Below are positions 16,877-24,973 of a DNA stretch of 64,000 bases, in pieces; within the stretch, counting starts at the first letter, position 1; the number at the start of each line of letters is the position of its first letter. The DNA lies in NCBI GenBank assembly GCA_052035955.1, contig JBPOHD010000003.1:62001-126000 (forward strand), in the 5' to 3' direction. Made by a program: the position numbers and the translations under genes. Below the pieces are notes generated by a model, which was not told the DNA's origin, made no database searches, and saw only the letters and a list, made by a program, of their open reading frames with translations. This DNA is from JAEUNJ01 sp052035955. Its GTDB lineage: Bacteria > Pseudomonadota > Gammaproteobacteria > Burkholderiales > Rhodocyclaceae.

Positions 16877-17473
16877 ATGGCGTCCTGGGATGCGGACACG
16901 ACCGACGAGACCCTCATGCTGGCCTACAAGGCCGGGGACGGCGGCGCCTTCGAGATCCTCTACGGACGCTGGAAGGGCCGCCTGTACCGCTACCTGCTTC
17001 ACCAGTGCGGCGACAGGGGGCGGGCCGAGGAGATGCACCAGGATGTCTGGCTGAAGGTGATCGGCGCCCGCGCGGGGTACGAAGTGGCCGCCAAGTTCTC
17101 GACCTGGCTGTTCCGCATCGCCCACAACCGCCTGATCGACCATTGGCGGTCGGCCGGCCGCCGGGCCGAAGCGGAACTGGCCAGCTATGCGGACGATGGG
17201 GAAGGGGACGATCCTCCGGCGGTCGAGCAGGTGGCCGCCCCGGCCGGGGAGGACCCGGCGCGGCGGCTGGAGCGCAAGGCCCTGGCTGAGCGCCTGGTGG
17301 CCGCCATCGGGGAACTGCCGGCCGCCCAGCGGGACGCCTTCCTGATGGCCGAGGAAGGCGGGATGAGCCTGGAGGAGATCGCCGCCGCCACGGGCACCGG
17401 CCGCGAGACCGTCAAGAGCCGGTTGCGTTACGCGCTGGCCAAGCTGCGCCAGAACCTGAGGGACCTCGGATGA
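16877..17473 (+). CDS. RNA polymerase ECF sigma factor
   Basis: A 198-residue sigma-70 family protein with only regions 2 and 4. Region 2 covers about 10-95 (FEILYGRWKGRLYRYL, AEEMHQDVWLKV, FSTWLFRIAHNRLIDHWR). Region 4 lies at about 138-195 (IGELPAAQRDAFLMAEEGGMSLEEIAAATGTGRETVKSRLRYALAKLR). The linker is acidic. The stop overlaps the ATG of the next gene (ATGA at 17470), so sigma and its neighbour are coupled, the arrangement of an ECF factor with its regulator. Confidence 0.93.
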   Translation: MASWDADTTDETLMLAYKAGDGGAFEILYGRWKGRLYRYLLHQCGDRGRAEEMHQDVWLKVIGARAGYEVAAKFSTWLFRIAHNRLIDHWRSAGRRAEAELASYADDGEGDDPPAVEQVAAPAGEDPARRLERKALAERLVAAIGELPAAQRDAFLMAEEGGMSLEEIAAATGTGRETVKSRLRYALAKLRQNLRDLG

Positions 17474-18378
17474 ACGGAGACATGCCGCGGGACGAAGGCC
17501 TCTCCCGGCTCTACCGGGAGGCCGCTGCCGGGGAGCCGTCGCCGGACCTGGATCGGCGCATCCTCGACGCGGCGCGCCAGGCGGTCGTGCCGCCGCCGCT
17601 GCGGCCGCGGCCCTGGTGGATGCGCTGGGGCGCCCAGGCGGGCCTCGCCGCGACCGTGGTGCTCACCGTGATGGTGACGCTGCTCGCGGAGCGGGAGCAC
17701 GGGGACCTGATGCCCGGTCGGCGGGCCGAACCTGCCATCGCCGGCTCGGCGCCGGCGCCGGGCATTCCGTCTCCGGCGGCTCCGGCGACTGCGTCCGGCG
17801 CCGCCCGCCCGGAACCGTGGCAAGGCCCCGGGGCGTCCGGTGCCACGGCTCCGGTCGCGGTCCCCGGCGCGCAGTCCCCCCTCCGGCAGGACAGGGTTCC
17901 GGCGGCCCCGGCCGCGGATCTGTCGCGGACCGCGCCGGCCAACGAGGCCGGCCGCCCGGACCATGCCGTCGGATCCGTCCCTGCACAGGCCGCAACGGCA
18001 GGGCGGTCGGTCGGCGAGGCCCGTGAACGCCCGGCCAGTGCGCCGACCCGGGACGCCGCTCCGCCGCCGACGATGCAGGCGGCTCCCGCCGCGCCGGCTG
18101 CCGCGCCGGGCGCCGCTCCGGCCCCCATGCTCAAGGCGGCGCCCGCGGAGGCCAGGAAGGAAATGCCGGCGCGCAGCGAGGAAGGCGCCATCTCGGCGCC
18201 GGCCCGGAAGGCGGCCGACCGGGCGTCGGCGGCCGAGGGTCACCTCCGGGATCCGGCCGCCTGGCTGGAGGACATCCGTCGCCTGTTGCGGGACGGCCGC
18301 GAGGCGGAGGCGCGGGACCAGCTGGCCGCCTTCCGCCGGGCCTACCCCGGGCATCCCGTGCCCGAGGACCTGCGCTAG
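17470..18378 (+). CDS. Single-pass membrane protein, candidate anti-sigma factor
   Basis: A 302-residue protein with a short cytosolic N-terminus (LYREAAAGEPSPDLDRRILDAA, residues about 14-36), one membrane helix at about 54-73, a long low-complexity Pro/Ala linker (75-265), and a compact helical C-terminus (WLEDIRRLLRDGREAEARDQL) resembling a TPR-like helix pair. The N-terminal segment plus one TM and coupling to the sigma gene fit an anti-sigma factor lacking a zinc motif. The role is inferred from position and topology. Confidence 0.75.
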   Translation: MNGDMPRDEGLSRLYREAAAGEPSPDLDRRILDAARQAVVPPPLRPRPWWMRWGAQAGLAATVVLTVMVTLLAEREHGDLMPGRRAEPAIAGSAPAPGIPSPAAPATASGAARPEPWQGPGASGATAPVAVPGAQSPLRQDRVPAAPAADLSRTAPANEAGRPDHAVGSVPAQAATAGRSVGEARERPASAPTRDAAPPPTMQAAPAAPAAAPGAAPAPMLKAAPAEARKEMPARSEEGAISAPARKAADRASAAEGHLRDPAAWLEDIRRLLRDGREAEARDQLAAFRRAYPGHPVPEDLR

Positions 18379-18383
18379 CCGCC

Positions 18384-19073
18384 TTGGTGACCGTGCGGAT
18401 CGCCTCCGCCGCGAGAGGGTTCGGCCGTTTGCTCGCCCTCGTGGTGCTGGCGGTGGCGGTGCCGGGCGGGCCGGCCGCCGGCGATGCCGACGACTATGCC
18501 TACGGCCGGGAGATCAACCTCACCTGCGCCGGATGCCACGGCGCCTTCGGCCAGGGCGGCAAGCGCGGCGAATACCCCCGGCTGGCCGGCCAGCGGGCCC
18601 TCTACATGGAGGAGCAGATGGTCGCCTTCCGTGAGAAGCGGCGCTATAACGCGACCATGTATCCCTACGCCGTCGAGCGGGACCTGCCCGACGAGGACAT
18701 GAAGGCCGTCATCGCCTACCTGGCCTCCATCGAGTTGCCCACCCGGCCGCCCGACCCGAAACCCGGCGAGGATGCGCTCAGCCGCATGAAGGCCCTGGAA
18801 CTGGTCATGGTCGTCCCCCGGGTCGAGGGCGACATCGCCAACGGCGAGCGGATCTACCAGGCCGAGTGCGCCAACTGCCATGGCAGGACCGGCCGCGGCC
18901 GTGGCAACTTCCCCATGCTGACCGGTCAATACACGAACTACCTGCGCAAGCAGATCGAGGCCTACCTGCGCCACGACCGGCCCCACGACGAGGACCGGCC
19001 GGGCGGCGTCCTGGAAGCCGTGAAGGACACCGACCTGCGGGACATCCTGGCCTACCTGACGACGCTCCAGTAG
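18384..19073 (+). CDS. Dihaem c-type cytochrome (cytochrome c4-like)
   Basis: A 229-residue exported protein with two haem-binding motifs, CAGCH (48-52) and CANCH (162-166), in two similar cytochrome c domains. The motif spacing and PRLAGQ...YMEEQM, MLTGQYTNYLRKQIEAY segments match cytochrome c4/c553-type electron carriers. Residues 1-33 form a signal peptide. The start is uncertain: TTG 18384, GTG 18387 or GTG 18393 all lie just after the upstream stop. It would move electrons in the periplasm, perhaps from the divergent sugar dehydrogenase. Confidence 0.9.
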   Translation: MVTVRIASAARGFGRLLALVVLAVAVPGGPAAGDADDYAYGREINLTCAGCHGAFGQGGKRGEYPRLAGQRALYMEEQMVAFREKRRYNATMYPYAVERDLPDEDMKAVIAYLASIELPTRPPDPKPGEDALSRMKALELVMVVPRVEGDIANGERIYQAECANCHGRTGRGRGNFPMLTGQYTNYLRKQIEAYLRHDRPHDEDRPGGVLEAVKDTDLRDILAYLTTLQ

Positions 19074-19200
19074 GCGGCGACGATCCGCGTCGGTCGTGGG
19101 CCAAGGGGAAATGACGGGCTTTTTCCGGTGTGCTCGACGTACACCCGGCGCCCCTTTGCGCCGTTAATTCAGGCCTGGACAAGGAAAGGCCCGAACCGCC

Positions 19201-19449
19201 ATGAGACACCTCTGCACCGCCGTCACGGACCTGGACGAACTGATCGGCCGCGAGGACGGCCGTGCCTGCTTCCGCTATGGGCCGATACCCGAGGCCATGC
19301 GGCGCGGAGAGGAACTGGTGCTGGAAGACAGCGGCCAGCTTTCCGCCGTCATGCTGGCCAAGATCGGCCTGCTGGTGGACGACCTCTTCCTCGTCGAGAC
19401 GGAGGAAAGGATCCTGGCCGGGAACGGCTTCCGGCTGGTGTTGGCCTGA
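19201..19449 (+). CDS. Conserved-looking small protein of unknown function
   Basis: An 82-residue acidic protein with a good ribosome site (AAGGAAAGG) before the ATG. Composition is normal for a folded cytosolic protein: EAMRRGEELVLEDSGQLSAVMLAKI and a hydrophobic LLVDDLFLVETEERI strand-helix. No signal peptide, membrane helix or cysteine cluster. I do not recognise the family. It stands alone between the cytochrome gene and the convergent small cysteine protein gene. Confidence 0.6.
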   Translation: MRHLCTAVTDLDELIGREDGRACFRYGPIPEAMRRGEELVLEDSGQLSAVMLAKIGLLVDDLFLVETEERILAGNGFRLVLA

Positions 19450-19524
19450 CCGTCCCGGGGGCGGTCGCGACAGGGAGGCAGATGCCCCCCGCCCCGCGGC
19501 CCCCCGGCGGGCGGACTTCCCCGC

Positions 19525-19674
19525 CTACTTCCTGGTCTTCGCGGCCGGCTCGGCCTTCTCGGCGGCCGGCGCTTCCGGCTTCTTGTAGTCGCCGAGCACG
19601 CCCTTCAGCAGGCAGACCTTCTCGACCGGACACTTGGCGCAGCCGGAAACGATGGCGATGGGGCAGACGGTCAT
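19525..19674 (-). CDS. 49-residue cysteine-rich protein
   Basis: A short frame with ATG at 19674, GGAG seven bases upstream, and TAG at 19525-19527. The N-terminal half carries four cysteines at 4, 12, 15 and 21 (C-x7-C-x2-C-x5-C), then GVLGDYKK, and ends in an Ala/Pro/Lys/Glu-rich tail. The cysteine spacing could hold a metal or Fe-S centre. Codon use matches the neighbours. It lies 25 bp beyond the D-2-hydroxyacid dehydrogenase stop on the same strand. I do not recognise the family. Confidence 0.6.
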   Translation of the reverse strand: MTVCPIAIVSGCAKCPVEKVCLLKGVLGDYKKPEAPAAEKAEPAAKTRK

Positions 19675-19699
19675 GGCGGGACTCCGTGGGGATGCGCCC

Positions 19700-20707
19700 T
19701 CAGGCGCGAAGCCTCGATTCTACCTCCGGGTTCACCAGGTCCCGGGGCCGTCGGCCGGCCATGGCCTCCACGAGGTTCTCCGCCGCCCGCATGGCCATGG
19801 CGAGGCGGGTGGCGCGGGTGGCCGTGCCGATGTGGGGCGTCAGCACCACGTTGTCCAGGTCGAGGAAACCCGGGTCGAAGGCCGGTTCGTTCTCGAACAC
19901 GTCCAGCCCGGCCCCGGCCAGGCGGCCTTCGCGCAGGGCGGCGACCAGGGCCGCGTCGTCCACGATGCCGCCGCGGGCAACGTTGATCAGGCAGGCGGTG
20001 GGCTTCATCAGGGCCAGTTCGGCGGCGCCGACGGCGTGGCGGTTCTCCGCCGTGTAGGGCAGCGCCAGGACGAGGAAGTCGGCCTGCCGGAACAGGTCCT
20101 CCCGGGGCAGCCAGCGCGCCCCGGCGGCGGCCTCCTCCCCGGGCGGCAGGGGGCGGCGGTTGTGGTAGACCACCTGCATGGAGAAGCCGGCGGCGCGGGC
20201 GGCCACCGCCCGGCCGACGCGGCCCAGGCCGAGGATGCCCAGGGTCGCGTGGTGGATGTCCGTGCCGCGCAGGGGGTTGCGCGCCGTGTCGCGCCAGTGC
20301 CCGGCCCGCAGCCAGCGGTCCATCGACAGCACCTGCCGGCCGGCGCCGAGGATCAGCGCCCAGGCCAGGTCGGCCGTGCTGTCGTCCACCACGCCCGGCG
20401 TGTTGGTGACGCGGATGCCGGCCGCCGTGCAGGCCGCCACGTCGATGTTGTTGAAGCCGACGGCGATGTTGCAGACGGCGCGCAGGCGCGGGCAGCGGGC
20501 CACCAGGTCGGCCCGGAAGGGGTCGAAGCCGGAGAGCAGCAGGCCCTCCCGGTCGCCGATGGCCGCCGCCAGGGCCTCCGGCGCCAGGGCATCCTCGCCG
20601 GGGTTCAGCGCCACGTCCAGGTGGCCGCGCAGGAAGTCGACGACCTCCGGGAAGACCCGGCGGCTGACGAGGACGCGCGGCCTTTCCGGCGTACTTGCCG
20701 TCGTCAT
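19700..20707 (-). CDS. D-2-hydroxyacid dehydrogenase (glyoxylate/hydroxypyruvate reductase type)
   Basis: A 335-residue NAD(P)-dependent dehydrogenase. The Rossmann motif GLGRVGRAVA lies near residue 160, INVARGGIVDDAALV gives the catalytic Arg, FENEP the catalytic Glu and TPHIG the catalytic His. It reduces 2-oxo acids such as glyoxylate, hydroxypyruvate or 2-ketogluconate; the exact substrate is not evident. The ATG overlaps the stop of the Sel1-repeat gene. The frame is open further upstream but only over that gene. Confidence 0.9.
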   Translation of the reverse strand: MTTASTPERPRVLVSRRVFPEVVDFLRGHLDVALNPGEDALAPEALAAAIGDREGLLLSGFDPFRADLVARCPRLRAVCNIAVGFNNIDVAACTAAGIRVTNTPGVVDDSTADLAWALILGAGRQVLSMDRWLRAGHWRDTARNPLRGTDIHHATLGILGLGRVGRAVAARAAGFSMQVVYHNRRPLPPGEEAAAGARWLPREDLFRQADFLVLALPYTAENRHAVGAAELALMKPTACLINVARGGIVDDAALVAALREGRLAGAGLDVFENEPAFDPGFLDLDNVVLTPHIGTATRATRLAMAMRAAENLVEAMAGRRPRDLVNPEVESRLRA

Positions 20708-21318
20708 TTCCCGGCCGGCGGCGTGCCGACGCCGCGGCCCTGGCCGTCGCGCTGGGCCGTGTGGTAGCCGGTGCGCAGGAACTCGGCGGCGTCCCGGTCG
20801 CCCTCGGCCGCCGCGGCGGCGAACCAGCGCCGCGCCTCCCGCTCGTCGGCGGCCACGCCCCGGCCGAGGAGCAGGGCGGTGGCATAGTGGAGCTTGCCCA
20901 GGGTGGCGTAGCCGGAGGTGCCGCTCTCGCCGGCCCTTCGGTAGAGCGCCGTCGCCTTCGCCAGGTCCAGGGGGACGCCGTTGCCGTTCTCGAACAGCAG
21001 GGCCTTCCAGAGCATGGCGCCCACGTGGCCGGCGGCGATGCAGCGGTCGTAGATCTTGTTGGCCGTCTCGTGGTCGCCGCATTTCTCGGCCGCGTAACCG
21101 TAGCCGCAACCCATCATGGAGTCCGGGCCGTAGCGCTCCGAGATGTACTCGATGGTCAGTTCCCCGACCACGTTCTCCAGGTCACTGGGCACGGTCGTCC
21201 TGACGGGGCCGCCGCAGAAGCGGTGGTCCTCGCCGGCGGCGGCCGTCCCGGCCAGGCAGGCGGACAGGAGCAGGAGCAGGAGCGGGAGGGAGGGGGCGAG
21301 GCGGCGCGGGCGGGGCAT
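20704..21318 (-). CDS. Exported Sel1-like repeat protein
   Basis: A 204-residue protein with a signal peptide (1-28, ending TAAAG; an LLSAC stretch could be a lipobox). The rest is alpha-solenoid: GAMLWKALLFENGNGVPLDLAKATALYRRAGESG and GYATLGKLHYATALLLGRGVAADEREARRWFAAAAAEG are Sel1-type repeats. Such periplasmic proteins scaffold protein contacts. Its stop overlaps the next ATG, so it shares an operon with the hydroxyacid dehydrogenase. Confidence 0.8.
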   Translation of the reverse strand: MPRPRRLAPSLPLLLLLLSACLAGTAAAGEDHRFCGGPVRTTVPSDLENVVGELTIEYISERYGPDSMMGCGYGYAAEKCGDHETANKIYDRCIAAGHVGAMLWKALLFENGNGVPLDLAKATALYRRAGESGTSGYATLGKLHYATALLLGRGVAADEREARRWFAAAAAEGDRDAAEFLRTGYHTAQRDGQGRGVGTPPAGK

Positions 21319-21350
21319 CGGGTTCTCGTCGGGGCGGAAGGTCGCCTAGT

Positions 21351-22604
21351 TTATACGGCGGCCCGGCCTGCGCCGGGCGACTTCGCGGCCTCCTGGATGT
21401 CGCGCCGGTGGCCGAGGAACCAGACCGCCACCGCCGCCAGCAGCAGGCCCTCGCCGATCAGGGTGGCCGGCGCCCCGACCCGGGTGGCGACGAAGCCGGC
21501 GATCAGGCCGCCGACGGCGTCGAAGCCGAAGCGCGAGGCGGTGAACAGGGAGATGACCCGGCCCCGCAGGTGGTCCGGCGTCAGGCTCTGCAGCACCGTG
21601 TTCACGCCGACGTTGGCGGCGGTGATGCCGAAGCCCAGCACGGCCATGGCCGGCAGGGCGATCTCCAGGCGGCCGGCCAGCGGGAAGACCAGCAGGGCGG
21701 CGGCGCTCATCACCACGCCCGCCGCCATGCCCCGGACCACTGCCGGCAGGGACTTGCGGGCGGCCAGGAAGAGGGTCGAGGCGAAGGCGCCGCAGCCGGC
21801 GGCGCCCCAGAGCAGGCCGAGGGTGCGGGCGTCGCCGGCGAAGATCTCCTTGGCGAACACGGGCAGCAGCACGGCGTAGGCCGAGGCGGTCAGGTTGAGC
21901 AGGGTGAGGACGGTGAGTACCGTGCGCACCGCGTAATTCTCCCGGGCGTAGCGCAGCCCTTCCCGGAAGACGTGGCCCACCGAGCCCTGGGCGCGCGGCG
22001 TCGGAGCCACCTTCATCGCCGCCAGGCCGGCGATCAGGGCCGTGAAGGAGACGGCGTTGATGGCGAAGCAGGCCGCCTCCGAGGTCAGGCCCACCAGGAA
22101 GCCGGCCACCGGCGGGCCGACGAAGCGTCCCAGGTTGAACAGCATGGCGTTCAGGGCCAGGGCGTTGGGCAGGTCCTCGCGGCGCGGCACCATGGCCGAG
22201 ATCATCGACTGGCGCAGGGGGGTGTCGAAGGCGTTGAGCACGCCCAATGCCACGGACATGGCGACGATCAGCGGCGGGCCGATGGCCTCCGTCCAGGTCA
22301 GCAGGGCCAGGACAGCGGCCTGGAGGGCGAGCAGGAACTGGATGCCGACCAGGGTCCGCCGCTTGTCGTGGCGGTCGATCCAGGCGCCCGCCAGGGGGCC
22401 GACCAGGAGCTGGGGGATCAGGGCCGCGAAGGCCGTCAGGCCGAGCAGGGCGGCCGAGCCGGTGAGCCGGTAGACCAGCCAGGAGAGGGCCACCTGCTGG
22501 ATCCACGAGCCGAGGATGGAGACCGCCTGGCCGAGGAAGTAGTAGCGGAAGGCCGGATGGGCGAGGGCCCGCATGGGGGCGGGAAGGGAAGCCGGTCCGC
22601 TCAT
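21351..22604 (-). CDS. MFS transporter (EntS/MFS_3 family)
   Basis: A 417-residue membrane protein with about 10-12 hydrophobic helices. The opening FRYYFLGQAVSILGSWIQQVALSWLVYRLTGSAALLG and the WIDRHDKRRTL loop are typical of the EntS-like exporter branch. Substrate unknown; relatives export siderophores or drugs. It starts at ATG 22604, just downstream of the ketopantoate-reductase-like gene stop, in a run of minus-strand genes following the hpa operon. Confidence 0.88.
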   Translation of the reverse strand: MSGPASLPAPMRALAHPAFRYYFLGQAVSILGSWIQQVALSWLVYRLTGSAALLGLTAFAALIPQLLVGPLAGAWIDRHDKRRTLVGIQFLLALQAAVLALLTWTEAIGPPLIVAMSVALGVLNAFDTPLRQSMISAMVPRREDLPNALALNAMLFNLGRFVGPPVAGFLVGLTSEAACFAINAVSFTALIAGLAAMKVAPTPRAQGSVGHVFREGLRYARENYAVRTVLTVLTLLNLTASAYAVLLPVFAKEIFAGDARTLGLLWGAAGCGAFASTLFLAARKSLPAVVRGMAAGVVMSAAALLVFPLAGRLEIALPAMAVLGFGITAANVGVNTVLQSLTPDHLRGRVISLFTASRFGFDAVGGLIAGFVATRVGAPATLIGEGLLLAAVAVWFLGHRRDIQEAAKSPGAGRAAV

Positions 22605-22626
22605 GGCAGCATGCGCCGGTCGCCCC

Positions 22627-23604
22627 TCAGGCGTAGAGTCCGCGCGCCCGGGCAAAGACCCGGATCAGGCCGAGGAGCCCGGCGGTATGGGGCACGGGGA
22701 TGCCGGCCCGTCCGGCGATCTCGTGCACCACCGCCAGCAGGGCGTCGATTTCCAGGAGGCGGCCGCGTTCCGCGTCCTGCAGCATCGAGGTGCGCATGGC
22801 GCCGAGCTGGCGGGTGACGGCGTTGCGTTCCGGGGGTGTCTGGGCGATGGGGCAGCCGATGGCGGCGCCGACCCGCGCCGCCTCCTCCATCACCGCCACC
22901 ACCAGGTCGCTGGCCAGGGGGTCGTCGAGGATCCGGTCGGTGGTGGCGCCGGTGAGGGCGGACATGGGGTTCATGGTCATGTTGCCCCAGAGCTTGTACC
23001 AGATGTCGTGCTGGATGGAGGCCGAGGCGCGGGCCTCGAAGCCCGCCGCCCGCAGGACCGCGACCAGTTCGTCCAGGCGCGGCGAGGGGCCGCCGGCCGC
23101 CTCGCCGACGATGAGGCCGTTGCCCATGGCGATGCGGCTCGTGCCCGGCGCCGGCGACGTGCATGACATGTGCACGACGCAGCCGAGCACCCGGCCGGTG
23201 GGCAGCAACGCGCGCAGGTCGCCGGCCCGGTCCACGCTGGCCAGCGTCGTCCCGTGCAGGCGGCCGGGCAGGCCGTCGAAGAACCACCAGGGCACGCCGT
23301 TCATGGCCGTCAGGATGCGGGTGTCGGGGCCGAGCAGGGGAGCGACGGCGGGGGCCACCGCGGCCAGGGCCGGCTCCTTCACCGCCACCACGACCAGGTC
23401 CTGGGTCCCCAGGTCGCGGCTGTCGGCCACGGCGTGCACGGGCAGGGCGCGGACGCCGTCGGCCTCCTCCAGGCGCATGCCGCGGTCCCGGAGGGCGACC
23501 AGGGTCTCGCCCCGGGCCACGGCGCTCACCTCGTGGCCGCCGGCGGCGAGCCGGGCGCCGAAGACGAGGCCGATGGCGCCGGCCCCGACGATGCAGACTT
23601 TCAT
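22627..23604 (-). CDS. 2-dehydropantoate 2-reductase family protein
   Basis: A 325-residue protein with the N-terminal GAGAIGLVFGARLAAGGHEV nucleotide motif and the ApbA/PanE C-terminal pattern (KLWGNMTMNPMSALTGAT, residues about 200-220). True PanE reduces ketopantoate in pantothenate synthesis, but many paralogues in degradative clusters reduce other branched 2-oxo acids. No pan genes are nearby. Its position between the class II aldolase and an MFS transporter makes a catabolic role as likely as a biosynthetic one. Confidence 0.8.
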   Translation of the reverse strand: MKVCIVGAGAIGLVFGARLAAGGHEVSAVARGETLVALRDRGMRLEEADGVRALPVHAVADSRDLGTQDLVVVAVKEPALAAVAPAVAPLLGPDTRILTAMNGVPWWFFDGLPGRLHGTTLASVDRAGDLRALLPTGRVLGCVVHMSCTSPAPGTSRIAMGNGLIVGEAAGGPSPRLDELVAVLRAAGFEARASASIQHDIWYKLWGNMTMNPMSALTGATTDRILDDPLASDLVVAVMEEAARVGAAIGCPIAQTPPERNAVTRQLGAMRTSMLQDAERGRLLEIDALLAVVHEIAGRAGIPVPHTAGLLGLIRVFARARGLYA

Positions 23605-23768
23605 GGACGCACACTCCTGGAAACGGCCCGGACCGGGCGGCCGGGCGGGTGCAATGATGCCGGATTCTCCGCCGCCACGGCAGCGCGGATACCCGGGGGC
23701 AGCAGGAAGGAGCCGGTGCCCGAGGCGGCGACGACTTCGCTCCCACCCAAAACGGACGGCATGGCCCG

Positions 23769-23838
23769 TGCAGGAGCGCCGCCTGCGGCGCGATGGCGGC
23801 GGTTCCGAAACCCATCGCGGCGTGGCCGCCGCTCCTAC
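23769..23838. repeat. REP-like element, copy 1
   Basis: Begins TGCAGGAGCG and ends CGCTCCTAC, so the ends are inverted. The right half contains GAAACCCATCGCGGCGTGGC (from 23807), shared with the other copies. Confidence 0.75.
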
Positions 23839-23920
23839 CAAGACCGCCGCACGCCCACGCCTTCTGCTGCGCTTCTGCGGCCGGGAGGGCGCTCCAACGC
23901 AAGCATGACGGCATGGCTCT

Positions 23921-23990
23921 TGTAGGAGCGCCGTTCACGGCGCGATTGCGGCCTCCGGGAAACCCATCGCGGCGTGGCCGCCGCTCCTAC
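23921..23990. repeat. REP-like element, copy 2
   Basis: Begins TGTAGGAGCG and ends CGCTCCTAC. The 32 bp at 23959-23990 are identical to 23807-23838 of copy 1. Confidence 0.8.
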
Positions 23991-24013
23991 GAAAACCGCC
24001 ATGCCACCTTGCC

Positions 24014-24052
24014 TTCCTCTGCGTTCCTCTGCGCCTTTGCGCCTCTGCGGTG
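24014..24052. repeat. CTCTGCG-family dispersed repeat
   Basis: Composed of CTCTGCGTTCCTCTGCG followed by CCTCTGCGGTG. The same family appears as a large inverted repeat at 25790-25899. Confidence 0.6.
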
Positions 24053-24074
24053 GGGGTTTGACCTTGGCGGGCGC

Positions 24075-24106
24075 GAAACCCATCGCGGCGTGGCCGCCGC
24101 TCCTGC
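24075..24106. repeat. REP-like element, half copy 3
   Basis: A 32-bp stretch matching the right half of copies 1 and 2 with a single change near its end (CTCCTGC instead of CTCCTAC). Its left half is missing. Confidence 0.75.
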
Positions 24107-24147
24107 CAAAATCATCGCGCCGGCAGGTCTTCCACCGCCTGCCGGGT

Positions 24148-24915
24148 TCAATACCGGTAGCCCGGGTCGATCCGGTCGACCACCCTCTGCAAGGCCGCGA
24201 AGGCGTCGGCGCCGGCGCCGAACTTCGGGTCGAAATTCAGGGAATCGGCGACGCATTTCCGCAGCACCGGCTCCGGGATCTCGATCACCGGGCCCATGGC
24301 CATGGATGCCACCTGGATCTCGCAGGCCCGGTTCACCAGCCACATCAGGGCGAAGGCCTGGGGCAGGTTGAAGCCTATGGTCACCGGCCCGTGGTTGCGC
24401 AGCAGCAGCACCGGCTTGTCGCCGGCGCTGGCCAGGATGCGCTCGCCCTCGTCCCGGTGCACGGTGATGCCCTCGAAGTCGTGGTAGGCGATCTTGCCGT
24501 AGAGCTGGGCGGCGTAGAAGTTGCTGAAGGACAGGCCGCCCTCCAGGCAGCAGACGGCCTGGGTGGCGGTGGTGTGCACGTGCATGACGCAGTGGCCCTC
24601 CGGCACCTTCTCGTGGATCTTGCCGTGGAAGGTGAAGCCGGCCGGATTGATGGGCCAGTCCGAGTGGCCGACGATGTTGCCTTCGATGTCCACCTTCACC
24701 AGGCTGGAGGCGCGCACCTCGGAGTAGTGCATGCCGAAGGGATTGATCAGGAAGTGCCGCTCCGGCCCCGGCACGCGCAGGGAGATGTGGTTGTAGATCA
24801 GCTCCGTCCAGCCCAGGTGGTCGAAGATGCGGTAGGCCGCGGCGAGCTGCACGCGGGCGTTCCACTCGGCCTCGGAAAAGCGGGCCGGGCGTTCGAAATA
24901 GCGGGCTTCGGGCAT
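24148..24915 (-). CDS. Class II aldolase/adducin family protein
   Basis: A 255-residue protein. It opens with a helix YRIFDHLGWTELIYNHISLRVPG, then HFLINPFGMHYSEV, and carries the zinc-ligand pattern HVHTTATQAV and a late RNHGPVTIG histidine. Family members split or epimerise phosphosugars or related hydroxy acids through a zinc-bound enolate, but many homologues have no known substrate. Strong ribosome site (GAGGAGGAC). It lies 58 bp after hpaI, so it may be the last gene of the hpa operon. Confidence 0.85.
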   Translation of the reverse strand: MPEARYFERPARFSEAEWNARVQLAAAYRIFDHLGWTELIYNHISLRVPGPERHFLINPFGMHYSEVRASSLVKVDIEGNIVGHSDWPINPAGFTFHGKIHEKVPEGHCVMHVHTTATQAVCCLEGGLSFSNFYAAQLYGKIAYHDFEGITVHRDEGERILASAGDKPVLLLRNHGPVTIGFNLPQAFALMWLVNRACEIQVASMAMGPVIEIPEPVLRKCVADSLNFDPKFGAGADAFAALQRVVDRIDPGYRY

Positions 24916-24973
24916 GTCCTCCTCCTCTCTCGTCGCGGCTTGCGGGCGGTTCGCGGGGCCGTCCGGCCCCGGC

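Larger units (their letters stand above)
23605..24147. other. Repeat-rich intergenic region
   Basis: The 543-bp gap between the PanE-like and class II aldolase genes contains two near-complete and one half REP-like elements and one copy of a second CTCTGCG-type repeat family, listed separately. No coding frame with convincing composition was found. Confidence 0.7.

Noticed and set aside
23769..24106. CRISPR array
   Set aside because: Repeats are irregularly spaced, differ in completeness, and have inverted ends; they fit REP-type elements better.
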